A program made the translations under genes and the position numbers. Under the pieces are notes generated by a model, which was not told the origin of the DNA, ran no database searches, and saw only the letters and a list, made by a program, of their open reading frames with translations. A DNA stretch of 64,000 bases from Gammaproteobacteria bacterium (GTDB taxonomy: Bacteria > Pseudomonadota > Gammaproteobacteria > GCA-001735895): positions 1 to 64,000 of the forward strand of contig JAOTYD010000009.1 of assembly GCA_029862005.1 (NCBI GenBank). Reading direction: 5' to 3'. Each line of letters starts with the position of its first letter. The first letter of the stretch is position 1. Below, in pieces: positions 18,792 to 27,154 of this stretch.

Positions 18792-20081
18792 TTGCTCAAA
18801 ACGCTCCCCACCATTGCTTCGATCCTGCTGAGTTACGGTCTGCTGTTGCTCGCCAACGGTCTGTTCGCAACCTTGCTTGGCGTGCGCACTCAGATCGAGG
18901 GTTTTTCGCCCAGTCTGGTCGGCTTTATCGTCGCTGCCTATTTTACCGGGCTGCTGCTGGGGGGACTGTTCGCCGCCAGGGTTGTGACGCGCGTCGGTCA
19001 CATACGTTCGTTTGCCGTATTTGCGTCGTTGATGTCGGCCTCGGCGCTGATGCACCCGATACTCGTCGATGGCTACGCATGGATGGGATTTCGCCTCGTC
19101 GCTGGATTTTGCATGGCAGGCATGATCATGGTCACCGAAAGCTGGCTCAATGAAACCGCCACCAACAACACGCGGGGCAAGATCCTGTCGATGTACATGA
19201 TTACCAATTACTTCGCAGCCGGCTGCGGTAATTTTTTGCTGACGGTTGGCGATCCTTCCGATTTCCTGCTGTTCAGCCTGGCGTCGATCATTTTTTCACT
19301 GGCGCTGGTACCGGTGTTGCTGACCCGCGCCAAGGCCCCCGTGCCGGTGCATGCTGAACGCATGCATGTCTGGGAACTTTACCGTATTGCACCGCTAGGT
19401 GTAGTGGGCGTTTTCTGCTGCGGGCTGGTGAACGCCAGTATCAACGGCCTGGGTTCGGTGTTTGCGACCAATATCGGTTTTGACCAACAGGAACTAGCTA
19501 CCTTTATGGCGGTCATGATCATGAGCGGCCTGCTGTTGCAGGTGCCGATGGGGCTGCTGTCAGATCGTATCGGGCGTGGGCCGTTACTGGTCTACATTCC
19601 AATAGTCGTGGCATTGGCCGCAATCTGGCAACTGTATGCCGAGGGCTTCTTGCCGGTGCTCGTGGGGGCCGGATTTCTCGGTGCATTCGTGTTCACGCTT
19701 TATTCACTGTCGGCGGCAACGGCGAATGACATGGTGACTTCGGCCCAGCGGGTACAGGTCGCGGGCGCTTTGCTGATTACCTATGGTGCGGGTGCCGTTA
19801 CCGGCCCGATCATTGCCGGACAATTCATGGGTCTGCTCGGTCCCCAGGGCCTGTTTTTTTACATCGCGCTGATTGAACTCGTGCTCTGTGCTTTCGCCAT
19901 TATTACGCGGCGTCGACGGGCCGGTAGTCCCAGCAAACGCAAGCCGTTTGTCGTGGTGCCTTCGTCACAGGCGACGTCGAACCAGCTCTACGTTGCGGTG
20001 CATCGGGAGAAACCCGAACACGTCGAAGACAGTACTGATAGCGACGATGTAAAGTGGGAAAATCCCTCCCACGATGAGTAA
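18792..20081 (+). CDS. Major facilitator superfamily transporter (YcaD-like)
   Basis: Inner-membrane protein of 429 residues with about 12 hydrophobic segments. The early part LLLANGLFATLLGVRTQIEG, then RVGHIRSFAVFASLM and VTESWLNETATNNTRGKILS, resembles YcaD-type MFS proteins. The cytoplasmic tail of about 50 residues is hydrophilic and acidic. The start appears to be TTG; no ATG exists near the first membrane segment. The 3' end overlaps the following MATE gene by 8 nt, so the two are probably translationally coupled. Substrate unknown. Confidence 0.8.
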   Translation: MLKTLPTIASILLSYGLLLLANGLFATLLGVRTQIEGFSPSLVGFIVAAYFTGLLLGGLFAARVVTRVGHIRSFAVFASLMSASALMHPILVDGYAWMGFRLVAGFCMAGMIMVTESWLNETATNNTRGKILSMYMITNYFAAGCGNFLLTVGDPSDFLLFSLASIIFSLALVPVLLTRAKAPVPVHAERMHVWELYRIAPLGVVGVFCCGLVNASINGLGSVFATNIGFDQQELATFMAVMIMSGLLLQVPMGLLSDRIGRGPLLVYIPIVVALAAIWQLYAEGFLPVLVGAGFLGAFVFTLYSLSAATANDMVTSAQRVQVAGALLITYGAGAVTGPIIAGQFMGLLGPQGLFFYIALIELVLCAFAIITRRRRAGSPSKRKPFVVVPSSQATSNQLYVAVHREKPEHVEDSTDSDDVKWENPSHDE

Positions 20082-21417
20082 CGCGCGGGCCGCTCTCGAG
20101 GTCTCGCATCGCAAGGTCTGGCTGCTGGCCGGCCCCATTATCCTCTCCAATATTTCGGTACCCCTGGTCGGTGCAGTCGATACTGCCGTGGTTGGACATC
20201 TGCCCGAACCGACAGCAATCGGTGCAGTTGCGCTCGGCGCGCTGATTTTCAGTTTCCTGTACTGGAGTTTCGGCTTTCTGCGCATGGGTACCACGGGTTT
20301 TGTCGCCCAGGCCTTTGGCGTCGGCGACTGGAAGAGCCTCTCCGACACGTTACTCCGGGTCCTGATCCTCGCAGCCGTACTTGGTTTATTTACGGTCGCT
20401 GTCGGTTCACCGATTATCGATCTGGCGCTTGATCTGATCGACAGCAGTGCCGACGTTGAGGGGCTCGCCGCTGACTATGCACGGATCAGGATCTGGAGCG
20501 CGCCTGCTGTGCTATGTGTTTACGCGTTTACCGGAATTTTTATCGGTATGCACAACACCCGGGGCGCTTTCGTGTTGCAGCTGGTAATGAATGTCAGCAA
20601 TATGCTACTCGATGTTTTATTCGTATTTGGCTTCGACTGGGGTGTTGAAGGCGTGGCCGTGGCCTCGGTCCTGGCCGAGTACCTGGCCATGCTGCTCGGC
20701 TTTTACCTGTTGCGTAGCCCGATCGGGAATGCTTTCAAGCATTACAACCGTGTGCGTTTGCTTGAACGCAGCGCTTTGCTAAGGCTTTTTACGGCGAATA
20801 CCAATATTTTTATTCGCACTTTATGCCTGTTATTTGCGTTCAGTTATTTTACCGCAAAAAGCGCGAACCAGGGCGATGTCATCCTCGCCGCGAACGCGAT
20901 TTTATTGCACTTGCAAACCATCATGGCCTATGGACTCGATGGTTTTGCCCATGCCGTGGAAGCAATGGCTGGCAGCGCCTATGGTGCCCGCAGGCGCGAT
21001 GTTTTTCGTCGCGCGGTCATGTTAACCAGTTTCTGGGGTGCGGTTATCGCAGTACTGGCGGGACTGGTTTATTTTCTTTTAGGCGCGCCGATCATCAACC
21101 TGTTTACTAGTATCCAGACGGTTGCCGATACCGCACTGCGCTACCTGCCATGGATGATTGTGGCACCGATTTTGTCGGTATGGAGCTTTCAACTCGATGG
21201 CGTATTTATTGGTACCGGGCATACCCGCGAAATGCGCAACGCCATGATTTTCTCACTACTCACTTATCTCGCACTGTTACAGTTCGTAATTCCGCTGCTG
21301 GGTAACCATGGGCTCTACCTCGGGCTCGCATTTTTCATGGTGATCCGGGCGTTGTCGCTGTTATTCTATTTCCCCGGAATCGAAGCCGCGATCCAGACGG
21401 CCGGCGAGCCTAATTAA
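20074..21417 (+). CDS. MATE family multidrug/metabolite exporter (DinF-like)
   Basis: Inner-membrane antiporter of 447 residues with 12 likely membrane segments in two homologous halves. Landmarks are PLVGAVDTAVVGHLPEPTAI near the N terminus, FLRMGTTGFVAQAFG, and GLDGFAHAVEAMAGSAYGAR in the second half, the pattern of the DinF branch. It overlaps the upstream MFS gene by 8 nt. Likely exports a cationic or toxic compound in exchange for H+ or Na+. The substrate is not predictable. Confidence 0.88.
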   Translation: MSNARAALEVSHRKVWLLAGPIILSNISVPLVGAVDTAVVGHLPEPTAIGAVALGALIFSFLYWSFGFLRMGTTGFVAQAFGVGDWKSLSDTLLRVLILAAVLGLFTVAVGSPIIDLALDLIDSSADVEGLAADYARIRIWSAPAVLCVYAFTGIFIGMHNTRGAFVLQLVMNVSNMLLDVLFVFGFDWGVEGVAVASVLAEYLAMLLGFYLLRSPIGNAFKHYNRVRLLERSALLRLFTANTNIFIRTLCLLFAFSYFTAKSANQGDVILAANAILLHLQTIMAYGLDGFAHAVEAMAGSAYGARRRDVFRRAVMLTSFWGAVIAVLAGLVYFLLGAPIINLFTSIQTVADTALRYLPWMIVAPILSVWSFQLDGVFIGTGHTREMRNAMIFSLLTYLALLQFVIPLLGNHGLYLGLAFFMVIRALSLLFYFPGIEAAIQTAGEPN

Positions 21418-21466
21418 TGCATCTTTATCATGAACGTTTCCGCGCGCGAGCCTAACCGCGATAAAA

Positions 21467-22696
21467 ATGACAGCTGAACCCGTCCAACGGCATCGCTTCC
21501 TGCTGGGTGCCTTGTTTATGGGTCATTTGGCGAACGACTGGGTTGCGGGAACCCTGTGGCTGCTGGCGCCGGCGATCGCGGCAAGCATGAACCTCGGGCC
21601 GACCGAAGTCGGCTTGATCCTGACCATCAATGGCATTGGCGCGGGACTGGCCTATATTCCGGCCGGAGTCATTGCCGATCGTTCGACCCGTCCCGGGTTC
21701 CTGATGCTGCTCAGTTTCTGGTGGGTTGCTATTGGCTACCTGAGTGCAACCCTGGTACCGGGATTCTGGGCAATCACACTGTTACTCGCCTTTGGCGTCA
21801 TGGGTGACGCTTTCTGGCATCCAATCGCAACCGGGGTTCTGGTCAAGGAGATGCCGCAACGGCGAGCGCAGGCACTCGGCATTCACGCGGTTGGTGGCAG
21901 CATCGGTGCCGAGGTGCTCGGGCCGCTTAGTACCGGTTTCCTACTCGGTTTCTTTGACTGGCAGGCCACACTGCAAATACTGGTGCTGCCAGCTGTAATT
22001 ATGGGAACGCTGTTTATCCCGGTGGCAGCGCGAATTAGCCGCGACAATCCAGGAGAGGTTGCCCATATCGATTTTCGGGCGCTAGCGAAGCAGTGGTTAA
22101 AACCCGCTGGCATTGCACTGATGCTGGTTATGATTCTTTACAACATGGCGTTAATGGCGCAACTCGCGATGGCTCCACTTTATTTTCAAAGCGAACACGG
22201 TTTATCGCCATTTCACGCCGGGATGATTTTTGCGGCAATCCTGATGATTGGCTCAGTTTTCCAGCCGTTTTTTGGTAAGTACACCGATAGCCGGGGCCGT
22301 AAACCTTTGATATTAATAGCTCTGTTCGGTGCCAGTTTCTTTGCGCTGTTTGCGGGTCTGAGTAATAGCCTCTACTGGGCGATTCTCGGTTTGTTGCCGG
22401 CAGTTGTCGTTCTAACCGCGGTGCGCCCGGTGATTCTCGCGGCCGCGGTCGAATATACCGGCAAATCAGAAGCCACTACACTCGGCATCGTGTTTACCGT
22501 GCTCGATGGTGTCGGCATGTTCGGCGCGCTTTTGGCTGGACTGGTGGGCGAATTTGAACTTCGTTACGCGTTTATCATGGCTGCGCTGCTGGCCCTGGTC
22601 TCCGGCTTGATCTGCCTGTTTTTAAGTTTCAGCAAAACGGTTATCAGCGAGGATCAGCCTGCTATTTCCCCGGTAGCGAGTCCAGGTGATCTTTGA
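21467..22696 (+). CDS. Major facilitator superfamily transporter
   Basis: A 409-residue inner-membrane protein with about 12 hydrophobic segments. It has the MFS loop motif ADRSTRPGFLM between segments 2 and 3 and a second, YTDSRGRKPL, in the matching place of the C-terminal half. The opening GHLANDWVAGTLWLLAPAIA resembles fosmidomycin-resistance-type (Fsr) efflux proteins, a tentative placement. It starts 49 nt after the MATE gene and may share its transcript. Its last 35 nt overlap the end of the convergent phosphoribosyltransferase gene. Confidence 0.8.
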   Translation: MTAEPVQRHRFLLGALFMGHLANDWVAGTLWLLAPAIAASMNLGPTEVGLILTINGIGAGLAYIPAGVIADRSTRPGFLMLLSFWWVAIGYLSATLVPGFWAITLLLAFGVMGDAFWHPIATGVLVKEMPQRRAQALGIHAVGGSIGAEVLGPLSTGFLLGFFDWQATLQILVLPAVIMGTLFIPVAARISRDNPGEVAHIDFRALAKQWLKPAGIALMLVMILYNMALMAQLAMAPLYFQSEHGLSPFHAGMIFAAILMIGSVFQPFFGKYTDSRGRKPLILIALFGASFFALFAGLSNSLYWAILGLLPAVVVLTAVRPVILAAAVEYTGKSEATTLGIVFTVLDGVGMFGALLAGLVGEFELRYAFIMAALLALVSGLICLFLSFSKTVISEDQPAISPVASPGDL

Positions 22697-23240
22697 TGAT
22701 GGCGTAGAGTTCGGGGCGATTGGCGGCGACTTCATCAATACTGAGGCCTTCCAGCGAATGCGGGTATTTCAGCCACTGCGCGGTTTCATTGAGGTAATAA
22801 TCCGGTATGCGGTCGGTCTGGTTGCGTGACGGTTTGTAGTAGGGCACCGCGACCCGGATATCATGCGGCGTGTTAAGCCGCGCCTTTTCGTGTAAGTAGG
22901 CGATCACCGCTTCGATGGTCAAACCGGTGTCGAATACATCGTCGACGATCAGCAGGCTGTCCTCGCGGCGGCAGTTCTTGACCAGATAATTCATACCGTG
23001 GATTCGGATCTCAGGCGAATGTCCGTCTATCCCGCTATAGGACGACGTGCGGATCGCAATATGGTCGGTTTCGATGCCATACCAGGCCAGCAGTTCCTGT
23101 ATCGCGATTCCCATCGGCACACCACCGCGCCAGATCGCGATCATGATGCTGGGGCGAAATCCGTCCCTGATAATTTCGGCGCCGAGACGGAATGAATCCT
23201 CGAGCAATTGTTGCGCGGACAGGTACAGTTTTTCGCTCAT
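22662..23240 (-). CDS. Phosphoribosyltransferase (purine/xanthine type), copy 1
   Basis: Cytoplasmic type I phosphoribosyltransferase of 192 residues. The PRPP-binding motif is LLIVDDVFDTGLT; IAIWRGGVPMGI is the early pyrophosphate-binding loop. I start it at the internal ATG (MSEKLYLS) because this aligns exactly with the start of its neighbouring paralogue; a GTG eight codons upstream is also possible. The C-terminal YKPSRNQTDRIPDYYLNETA is shared in form with hypoxanthine/xanthine enzymes. It is divergent from a second, related copy. Purine salvage is likely; the base is not certain. Confidence 0.82.
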   Translation of the reverse strand: MSEKLYLSAQQLLEDSFRLGAEIIRDGFRPSIMIAIWRGGVPMGIAIQELLAWYGIETDHIAIRTSSYSGIDGHSPEIRIHGMNYLVKNCRREDSLLIVDDVFDTGLTIEAVIAYLHEKARLNTPHDIRVAVPYYKPSRNQTDRIPDYYLNETAQWLKYPHSLEGLSIDEVAANRPELYAIIKDHLDSLPGK

Positions 23241-23314
23241 GCTGCGTGCATTAATCCGAGTCACTTGATAGGCTTCGCAAGAATATCACAGGGCTTTGAA
23301 TGGGCGCAGTTTTG

Positions 23315-23899
23315 ATGAAAAAACGCTTTATCGGGGAACAGGAATTGCTCGAGGATTCCTATCGTCTGGCGGTACAAATTTACCAGAGCGGCTTTCGCCC
23401 TGATTTTATTGTCGGGTTGTGGCGAGGCGGTTCCACGGTCGGAATTTACGTGCAGGAATGCTTACAGTATCTCGGTGTCGAAACCGACCATATTGCTATC
23501 CGTACTTCGTACCAGGGTCGTGATGATTACTTCAGGCAGCTGGAGCAGGGCAATGAAATACGTGCGCACGGTCTGCAGTACCTGTTCGAAAATCTGGATG
23601 CCGACGATTCGCTGCTGATCGTTGACGACGTTTACAGTACCGGACGCAACACCCGTGCCGTGGTTGAGCGTCTGCAGCAGAAAGCCAAGCGCAACATGGC
23701 CAAATACGTTCGCATCGCGGCGCCTTATTATCGTGCAAGTGCCGGTAACTCCGTCGCGGCACCGGATTATTTCCTGCAACAAACCGACCACTGGCTGGTG
23801 TTACCCTATGAGCTGACCGGAAACAGTCGCTCCGAGCTCGCAGCGCACAAACCCTGGATCGTGCCTTTACTCGATGACTTGAAGCCCGGCTGGCAGTAA
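23315..23899 (+). CDS. Phosphoribosyltransferase (purine/xanthine type), copy 2
   Basis: A 194-residue paralogue of the divergent enzyme upstream. Both share QxLLEDS(F/Y)RL, the GLWRGGSTVGI / AIWRGGVPMGI loop, TDHIAIRTS, and the PRPP motif LLIVDDVYSTG. An in-frame ATG exists five codons earlier (MGAVLM); neither has a strong Shine-Dalgarno. The gene ends 2 nt before an aminotransferase gene and is probably cotranscribed with it and with tag. The two copies may have split substrate range or form a hetero-oligomer. Confidence 0.82.
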   Translation: MKKRFIGEQELLEDSYRLAVQIYQSGFRPDFIVGLWRGGSTVGIYVQECLQYLGVETDHIAIRTSYQGRDDYFRQLEQGNEIRAHGLQYLFENLDADDSLLIVDDVYSTGRNTRAVVERLQQKAKRNMAKYVRIAAPYYRASAGNSVAAPDYFLQQTDHWLVLPYELTGNSRSELAAHKPWIVPLLDDLKPGWQ

Positions 23900-23901
23900 T
23901 C

Positions 23902-25071
23902 ATGAAATACTCCTTACTAACCGACAGGGTAAAGGGCGGCGCCGCCGACGCATGGAACCTGCACTCGATCGCCAAGCAGGCGCGTAGCCGCGGCGATGAC
24001 GTCATCGTTTTAAGCGTCGGCGATCCCGATTTTGCTACCCCGAAACCGATAATCAACAGGGCGCTGCAGGCGATGCTAGAGGGTGACACGCACTACACCC
24101 AGATTAGCGGGCATGACGATCTGCGCGAATGCATTGCCGAAAATCACCAGGCCAGCAGCGGTCAGAGGGTCAGTGGCGCAAACGTAATTGTGACCTCGGG
24201 TGCGCAGAATGCACTGTTCGCAACGTCGTTGTGCCTGTTGGAGGACGGCGATGAAGCCATCGTGCTGCAGCCCATGTACGTCACCTACGAGGCGACGGTG
24301 CAGGCACCGGGTGCGAAACTGGTTCCGGTTGTGCTCGATGCCGACACCGATTTTCGCCTTAATCCCGATTTGTTACGGGGCGCGATCAGCGAGCGCACAC
24401 GCGCGATATTCTACGCCTCGCCAAGCAATCCTACCGGGATTGCGTTGAATCATGAAGAAGTGCAATTGATTGCCGAACTGGCGCGTGAACAGGATCTCTG
24501 GGTTGTCGCGGACGAGGTTTATTCCAATTTCGTATTCAATGGCGATTTTCACCATATTGCCTCCGAGCCTGGCATGGCCGACCGTACTGTGACCATCGGC
24601 AGCATGTCCAAGTCTTATGCGATGTCGGGATGGCGCCTTGGCTGGGCAATTGCGCCGACTGAAATGATTGATAACATGGAAAAACTCGCGCTTTGCATGC
24701 TTTATGGCCTACCCGGATTTATAATGCAAGCTGGTCGTTACGCACTACAACATTGCACTACCGAGCGAGATTGCATGCGCGATATCTACCGCGAACGACT
24801 CAAATTCCTGTTCGACGAATTTTCAGCCATGTCGGGACTGAAGCCACACCGACCGGACGCGGGCATGTTTATGCTGGTCGATGTAAGCGGCACCGGTGTT
24901 GAGGTACCAGAGTTTTGCCAGCGCCTTTATGACACCACCGGAGTCTCGGTGCTCGATGCGACGGCTTTCGGCGCGAGTGCTGCGGGTCACGTGCGCGTTT
25001 CCTGTACTGTCAGCGACGATGAGTTGCGCGAGGCCTGCGTGCGTATCGGCGATTTTCTCGAGACGTTGTGA
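23902..25071 (+). CDS. Class I aminotransferase, AruH-like (arginine:pyruvate transaminase type)
   Basis: PLP-dependent fold-type I aminotransferase of 389 residues. SVGDPDFATP and THYTQISGHDDLRE mark the N-terminal part; the PLP lysine is in SMSKSYAMSGWRLGW; ARG contact regions such as AGHVRVSC lie near the C terminus. The opening MKYSLLTDRVKGGAADAWNL and the stretch LALCMLYGLPGFIMQAG are very close to Pseudomonas AruH as I remember it, which starts an arginine catabolic route. No other arginine gene is nearby, so the substrate is tentative. Its stop overlaps the tag start (TGATG). Confidence 0.82.
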   Translation: MKYSLLTDRVKGGAADAWNLHSIAKQARSRGDDVIVLSVGDPDFATPKPIINRALQAMLEGDTHYTQISGHDDLRECIAENHQASSGQRVSGANVIVTSGAQNALFATSLCLLEDGDEAIVLQPMYVTYEATVQAPGAKLVPVVLDADTDFRLNPDLLRGAISERTRAIFYASPSNPTGIALNHEEVQLIAELAREQDLWVVADEVYSNFVFNGDFHHIASEPGMADRTVTIGSMSKSYAMSGWRLGWAIAPTEMIDNMEKLALCMLYGLPGFIMQAGRYALQHCTTERDCMRDIYRERLKFLFDEFSAMSGLKPHRPDAGMFMLVDVSGTGVEVPEFCQRLYDTTGVSVLDATAFGASAAGHVRVSCTVSDDELREACVRIGDFLETL

Positions 25072-25652
25072 TGGCCACAGGCGAAATCAAGCGCTGCTGG
25101 TGGTGTGGGGACGATGAACTTTACCAGCAATACCACGACCAGGAATGGGGTATGCCGGTGCACGACGATCGCGACCTGTTCGAATTCCTGTGCCTCGAGG
25201 GCGCACAGGCTGGGTTGAGCTGGATCACGATTCTACGCAAGCGTGAAAATTATCGCCGCGCTTTCGATAACTTCGACGCACACAAAATCGCGCGCTATGC
25301 GGACAAAAAAATCCAGGCACTGTTGCAGGACCCCGGCATCGTGCGCAACCGGCTCAAGGTCAACGGTTTCGTCAAGAATGCGCGCGCCTATCTCGAGCTG
25401 CTTGAGCAGGACAGTACGCTCGACGAATACCTGTGGAATTTCGTCGATGGCAGGCCGCTGCAAAACCAGCGCAAAACAATGAAGCAGGTACCGTCCACGA
25501 CTGTGATATCCGATGCGATGTCTAAAGATCTGAAGAAGCGGGGCTTTACATTTGTCGGCAGCACCATATGTTATGCCTTCATGCAGGCCGCGGGACTTGT
25601 TAATGACCATGTTGTTGACTGTTTCCGTCACGATGAATTGAAACGAGGTTGA
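25071..25652 (+). CDS. tag: DNA-3-methyladenine glycosylase I
   Basis: Base-excision repair enzyme of 193 residues that removes 3-methyladenine. The zinc-binding residues of Tag are present: an N-terminal Cys in RCWWCG, His in YHDQEWG, and the C-terminal NDHVVDC His/Cys pair. The core QAGLSWITILRKRENYRRAF is the family signature. It is translationally coupled to the aminotransferase gene; a GTG one codon earlier is an alternative start. The following oxygenase gene begins 1 nt after its stop. Confidence 0.93.
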   Translation: MATGEIKRCWWCGDDELYQQYHDQEWGMPVHDDRDLFEFLCLEGAQAGLSWITILRKRENYRRAFDNFDAHKIARYADKKIQALLQDPGIVRNRLKVNGFVKNARAYLELLEQDSTLDEYLWNFVDGRPLQNQRKTMKQVPSTTVISDAMSKDLKKRGFTFVGSTICYAFMQAAGLVNDHVVDCFRHDELKRG

Positions 25653-25653
25653 T

Positions 25654-26475
25654 ATGTCAGCACAGGCAAAAGTTGAATTCCTCTCCAAAAGAACCGAGCG
25701 TCCAATCTATTACGCCTCGAGCGCCGGTCGTAACGCGAGACATGAAATCGATCAGCCGATGAACATTGTCTCGGTCGAGGTCGCCGATGCACGTGAACGC
25801 GGCGATAACGACGAGCGCGATGAATTCGGCATGCACAGGTCGGGATTCGAACTGCTCAAGTTCCCGACGCGGGTAGAAAATTTTCTGGACCAGGGACAGG
25901 TCGCGTCGGTTTATGAAGCCGAAATTGATAGTTTTCTCAAATCGGTGACCGGCTGTTACCGAGTGCATATCTTCGATCACACGGTGCGCGCCTCCGATCC
26001 GGATTTGCGCGAACAAAAGCAGGTGCGCGAACCCGCGACGCTGGTGCACAACGACTACACGTCGAAGTCCGGATTTGTTTGTCTGCACGAAAACCTCGGC
26101 GATGATGCCGAAGCGCTTGCCGGGGACCGTTTCCAGATTGTCAACGTCTGGCGGCCGCTGACCGATCCCGTCGAGGATTACCCGCTGGCGCTGGTAGACG
26201 CCCGTAGCCTGAAGGCAGACAACCTCGTGGATACCGAGCGCCGCGCTCCCAATCATGTCGGCGAAATCCAGCTCGCGCTGCACGATCCCGATCAGCGCTG
26301 GTATTATTACTCGGCGATGCGTCCTGACGAAGTACTGTTGTTTAAAACTTTTGATTCAGTCGATGGCGGCACCCATCCCTGCAGCATCCACACCGCGATC
26401 CACTTGTTCGATGCGCCGGCCGACGCGAAACCGCGCGAAAGCGTCGAAACCCGCGCGTTCGTTTTTTACCGCTGA
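25654..26475 (+). CDS. CmcJ/NvfI-family oxygenase (7-alpha-cephem-methoxylase P8 related)
   Basis: A 273-residue protein of the family that includes CmcJ of cephamycin synthesis and fungal NvfI/AsaB. Landmarks are VHIFDHTVR, VHNDYTSKSG (a likely metal-binding His/Asp pair), INVWRPLTDPVEDYPLALVD, a central arginine-rich part, and the end YYYSAMRPDEVLLFKTFDS with SIHTAIHLFDAP. Members are treated as Fe(II)/2-oxoglutarate-like oxygenases. It is 1 nt downstream of tag, so it is probably cotranscribed; no natural-product genes are nearby, and its substrate is unknown. Confidence 0.8.
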   Translation: MSAQAKVEFLSKRTERPIYYASSAGRNARHEIDQPMNIVSVEVADARERGDNDERDEFGMHRSGFELLKFPTRVENFLDQGQVASVYEAEIDSFLKSVTGCYRVHIFDHTVRASDPDLREQKQVREPATLVHNDYTSKSGFVCLHENLGDDAEALAGDRFQIVNVWRPLTDPVEDYPLALVDARSLKADNLVDTERRAPNHVGEIQLALHDPDQRWYYYSAMRPDEVLLFKTFDSVDGGTHPCSIHTAIHLFDAPADAKPRESVETRAFVFYR

Positions 26476-26483
26476 GGGCCTAC

Positions 26484-27008
26484 TCAGACCAGATCGATTT
26501 TAACCGGAACTTCCCGGCTCAGGGTATGCCCGACCGGTGAGGTCCCAACGACTTTTTCATGCAGCGCCTTGATGTCTTCCTCGGATCCATCACAGTCGAT
26601 ATGTACCTTGACTGAGATATTGTCGTAGCCGGCATTGCCCTGCGGCGCCAGGCCGAGGAAGGTGTGTAGATCCAGATCACCTGCCAGCTCGATATTTAAA
26701 TCCTTGAGCTCGATACCCATGGCGGTCGCGTTTGCCGCGTAGCCGACCGCGAGGCAATTGCCGAGTGCCGCGAGCACCTGTTCGACCGGGTTGGGCCCGG
26801 TATCGGTGCCACCGAGTGCACCGGGTTCGTCGGACACCATCGGCCCGAAGTTGCGGATCTTTGCCTCGGAGCGAAATCCGCCTTTCCAGTTAACGTTGGC
26901 ATTCCACTGGGTGCCGGCAACCTCGGGTTCCTGCTGGATTTTGCCGGCGAGACCGGCGACCGCGTCAATATTGACGTCGTTAAGCGTGGTGGTGACGGAT
27001 GCAGTCAT
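26484..27008 (-). CDS. OsmC/YhfA family protein with a single conserved cysteine
   Basis: A 174-residue cytoplasmic protein. I start it at the ATG preceded by GGGAGGACACGAC; a longer frame adds 23 residues without support. The OsmC core is seen in QVLAALGNCLAVGYAANATA, which holds the first redox Cys. The second redox Cys, normally in a C-P-x-x-x-T-L setting, is replaced: the text is GTSPVGHTL, with Ser. So a thiol-peroxidase cycle of the classical type is doubtful, and a YhfA-like role of unknown chemistry is more likely. It converges on the oxygenase gene with an 8-nt gap. Confidence 0.85.
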   Translation of the reverse strand: MTASVTTTLNDVNIDAVAGLAGKIQQEPEVAGTQWNANVNWKGGFRSEAKIRNFGPMVSDEPGALGGTDTGPNPVEQVLAALGNCLAVGYAANATAMGIELKDLNIELAGDLDLHTFLGLAPQGNAGYDNISVKVHIDCDGSEEDIKALHEKVVGTSPVGHTLSREVPVKIDLV

Positions 27009-27154
27009 GTCGTGTCCTCCCTCTGGAAGCATTTGATCGGATACATCATCATACGCGCATTGGCACGGGCTGGACAATTCTGATGTAAAGACTCAGGATT
27101 GCGACGCAACCGAAGATTTCCCGAGCGCTATCGCGGGGTAAGGACAATACATTA

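Noticed and set aside
25657-26283. 208-codon minus-strand frame opposite the CmcJ/NvfI-type gene
   Set aside because: The plus-strand product has clear family motifs; the opposite frame does not resemble any protein I know.
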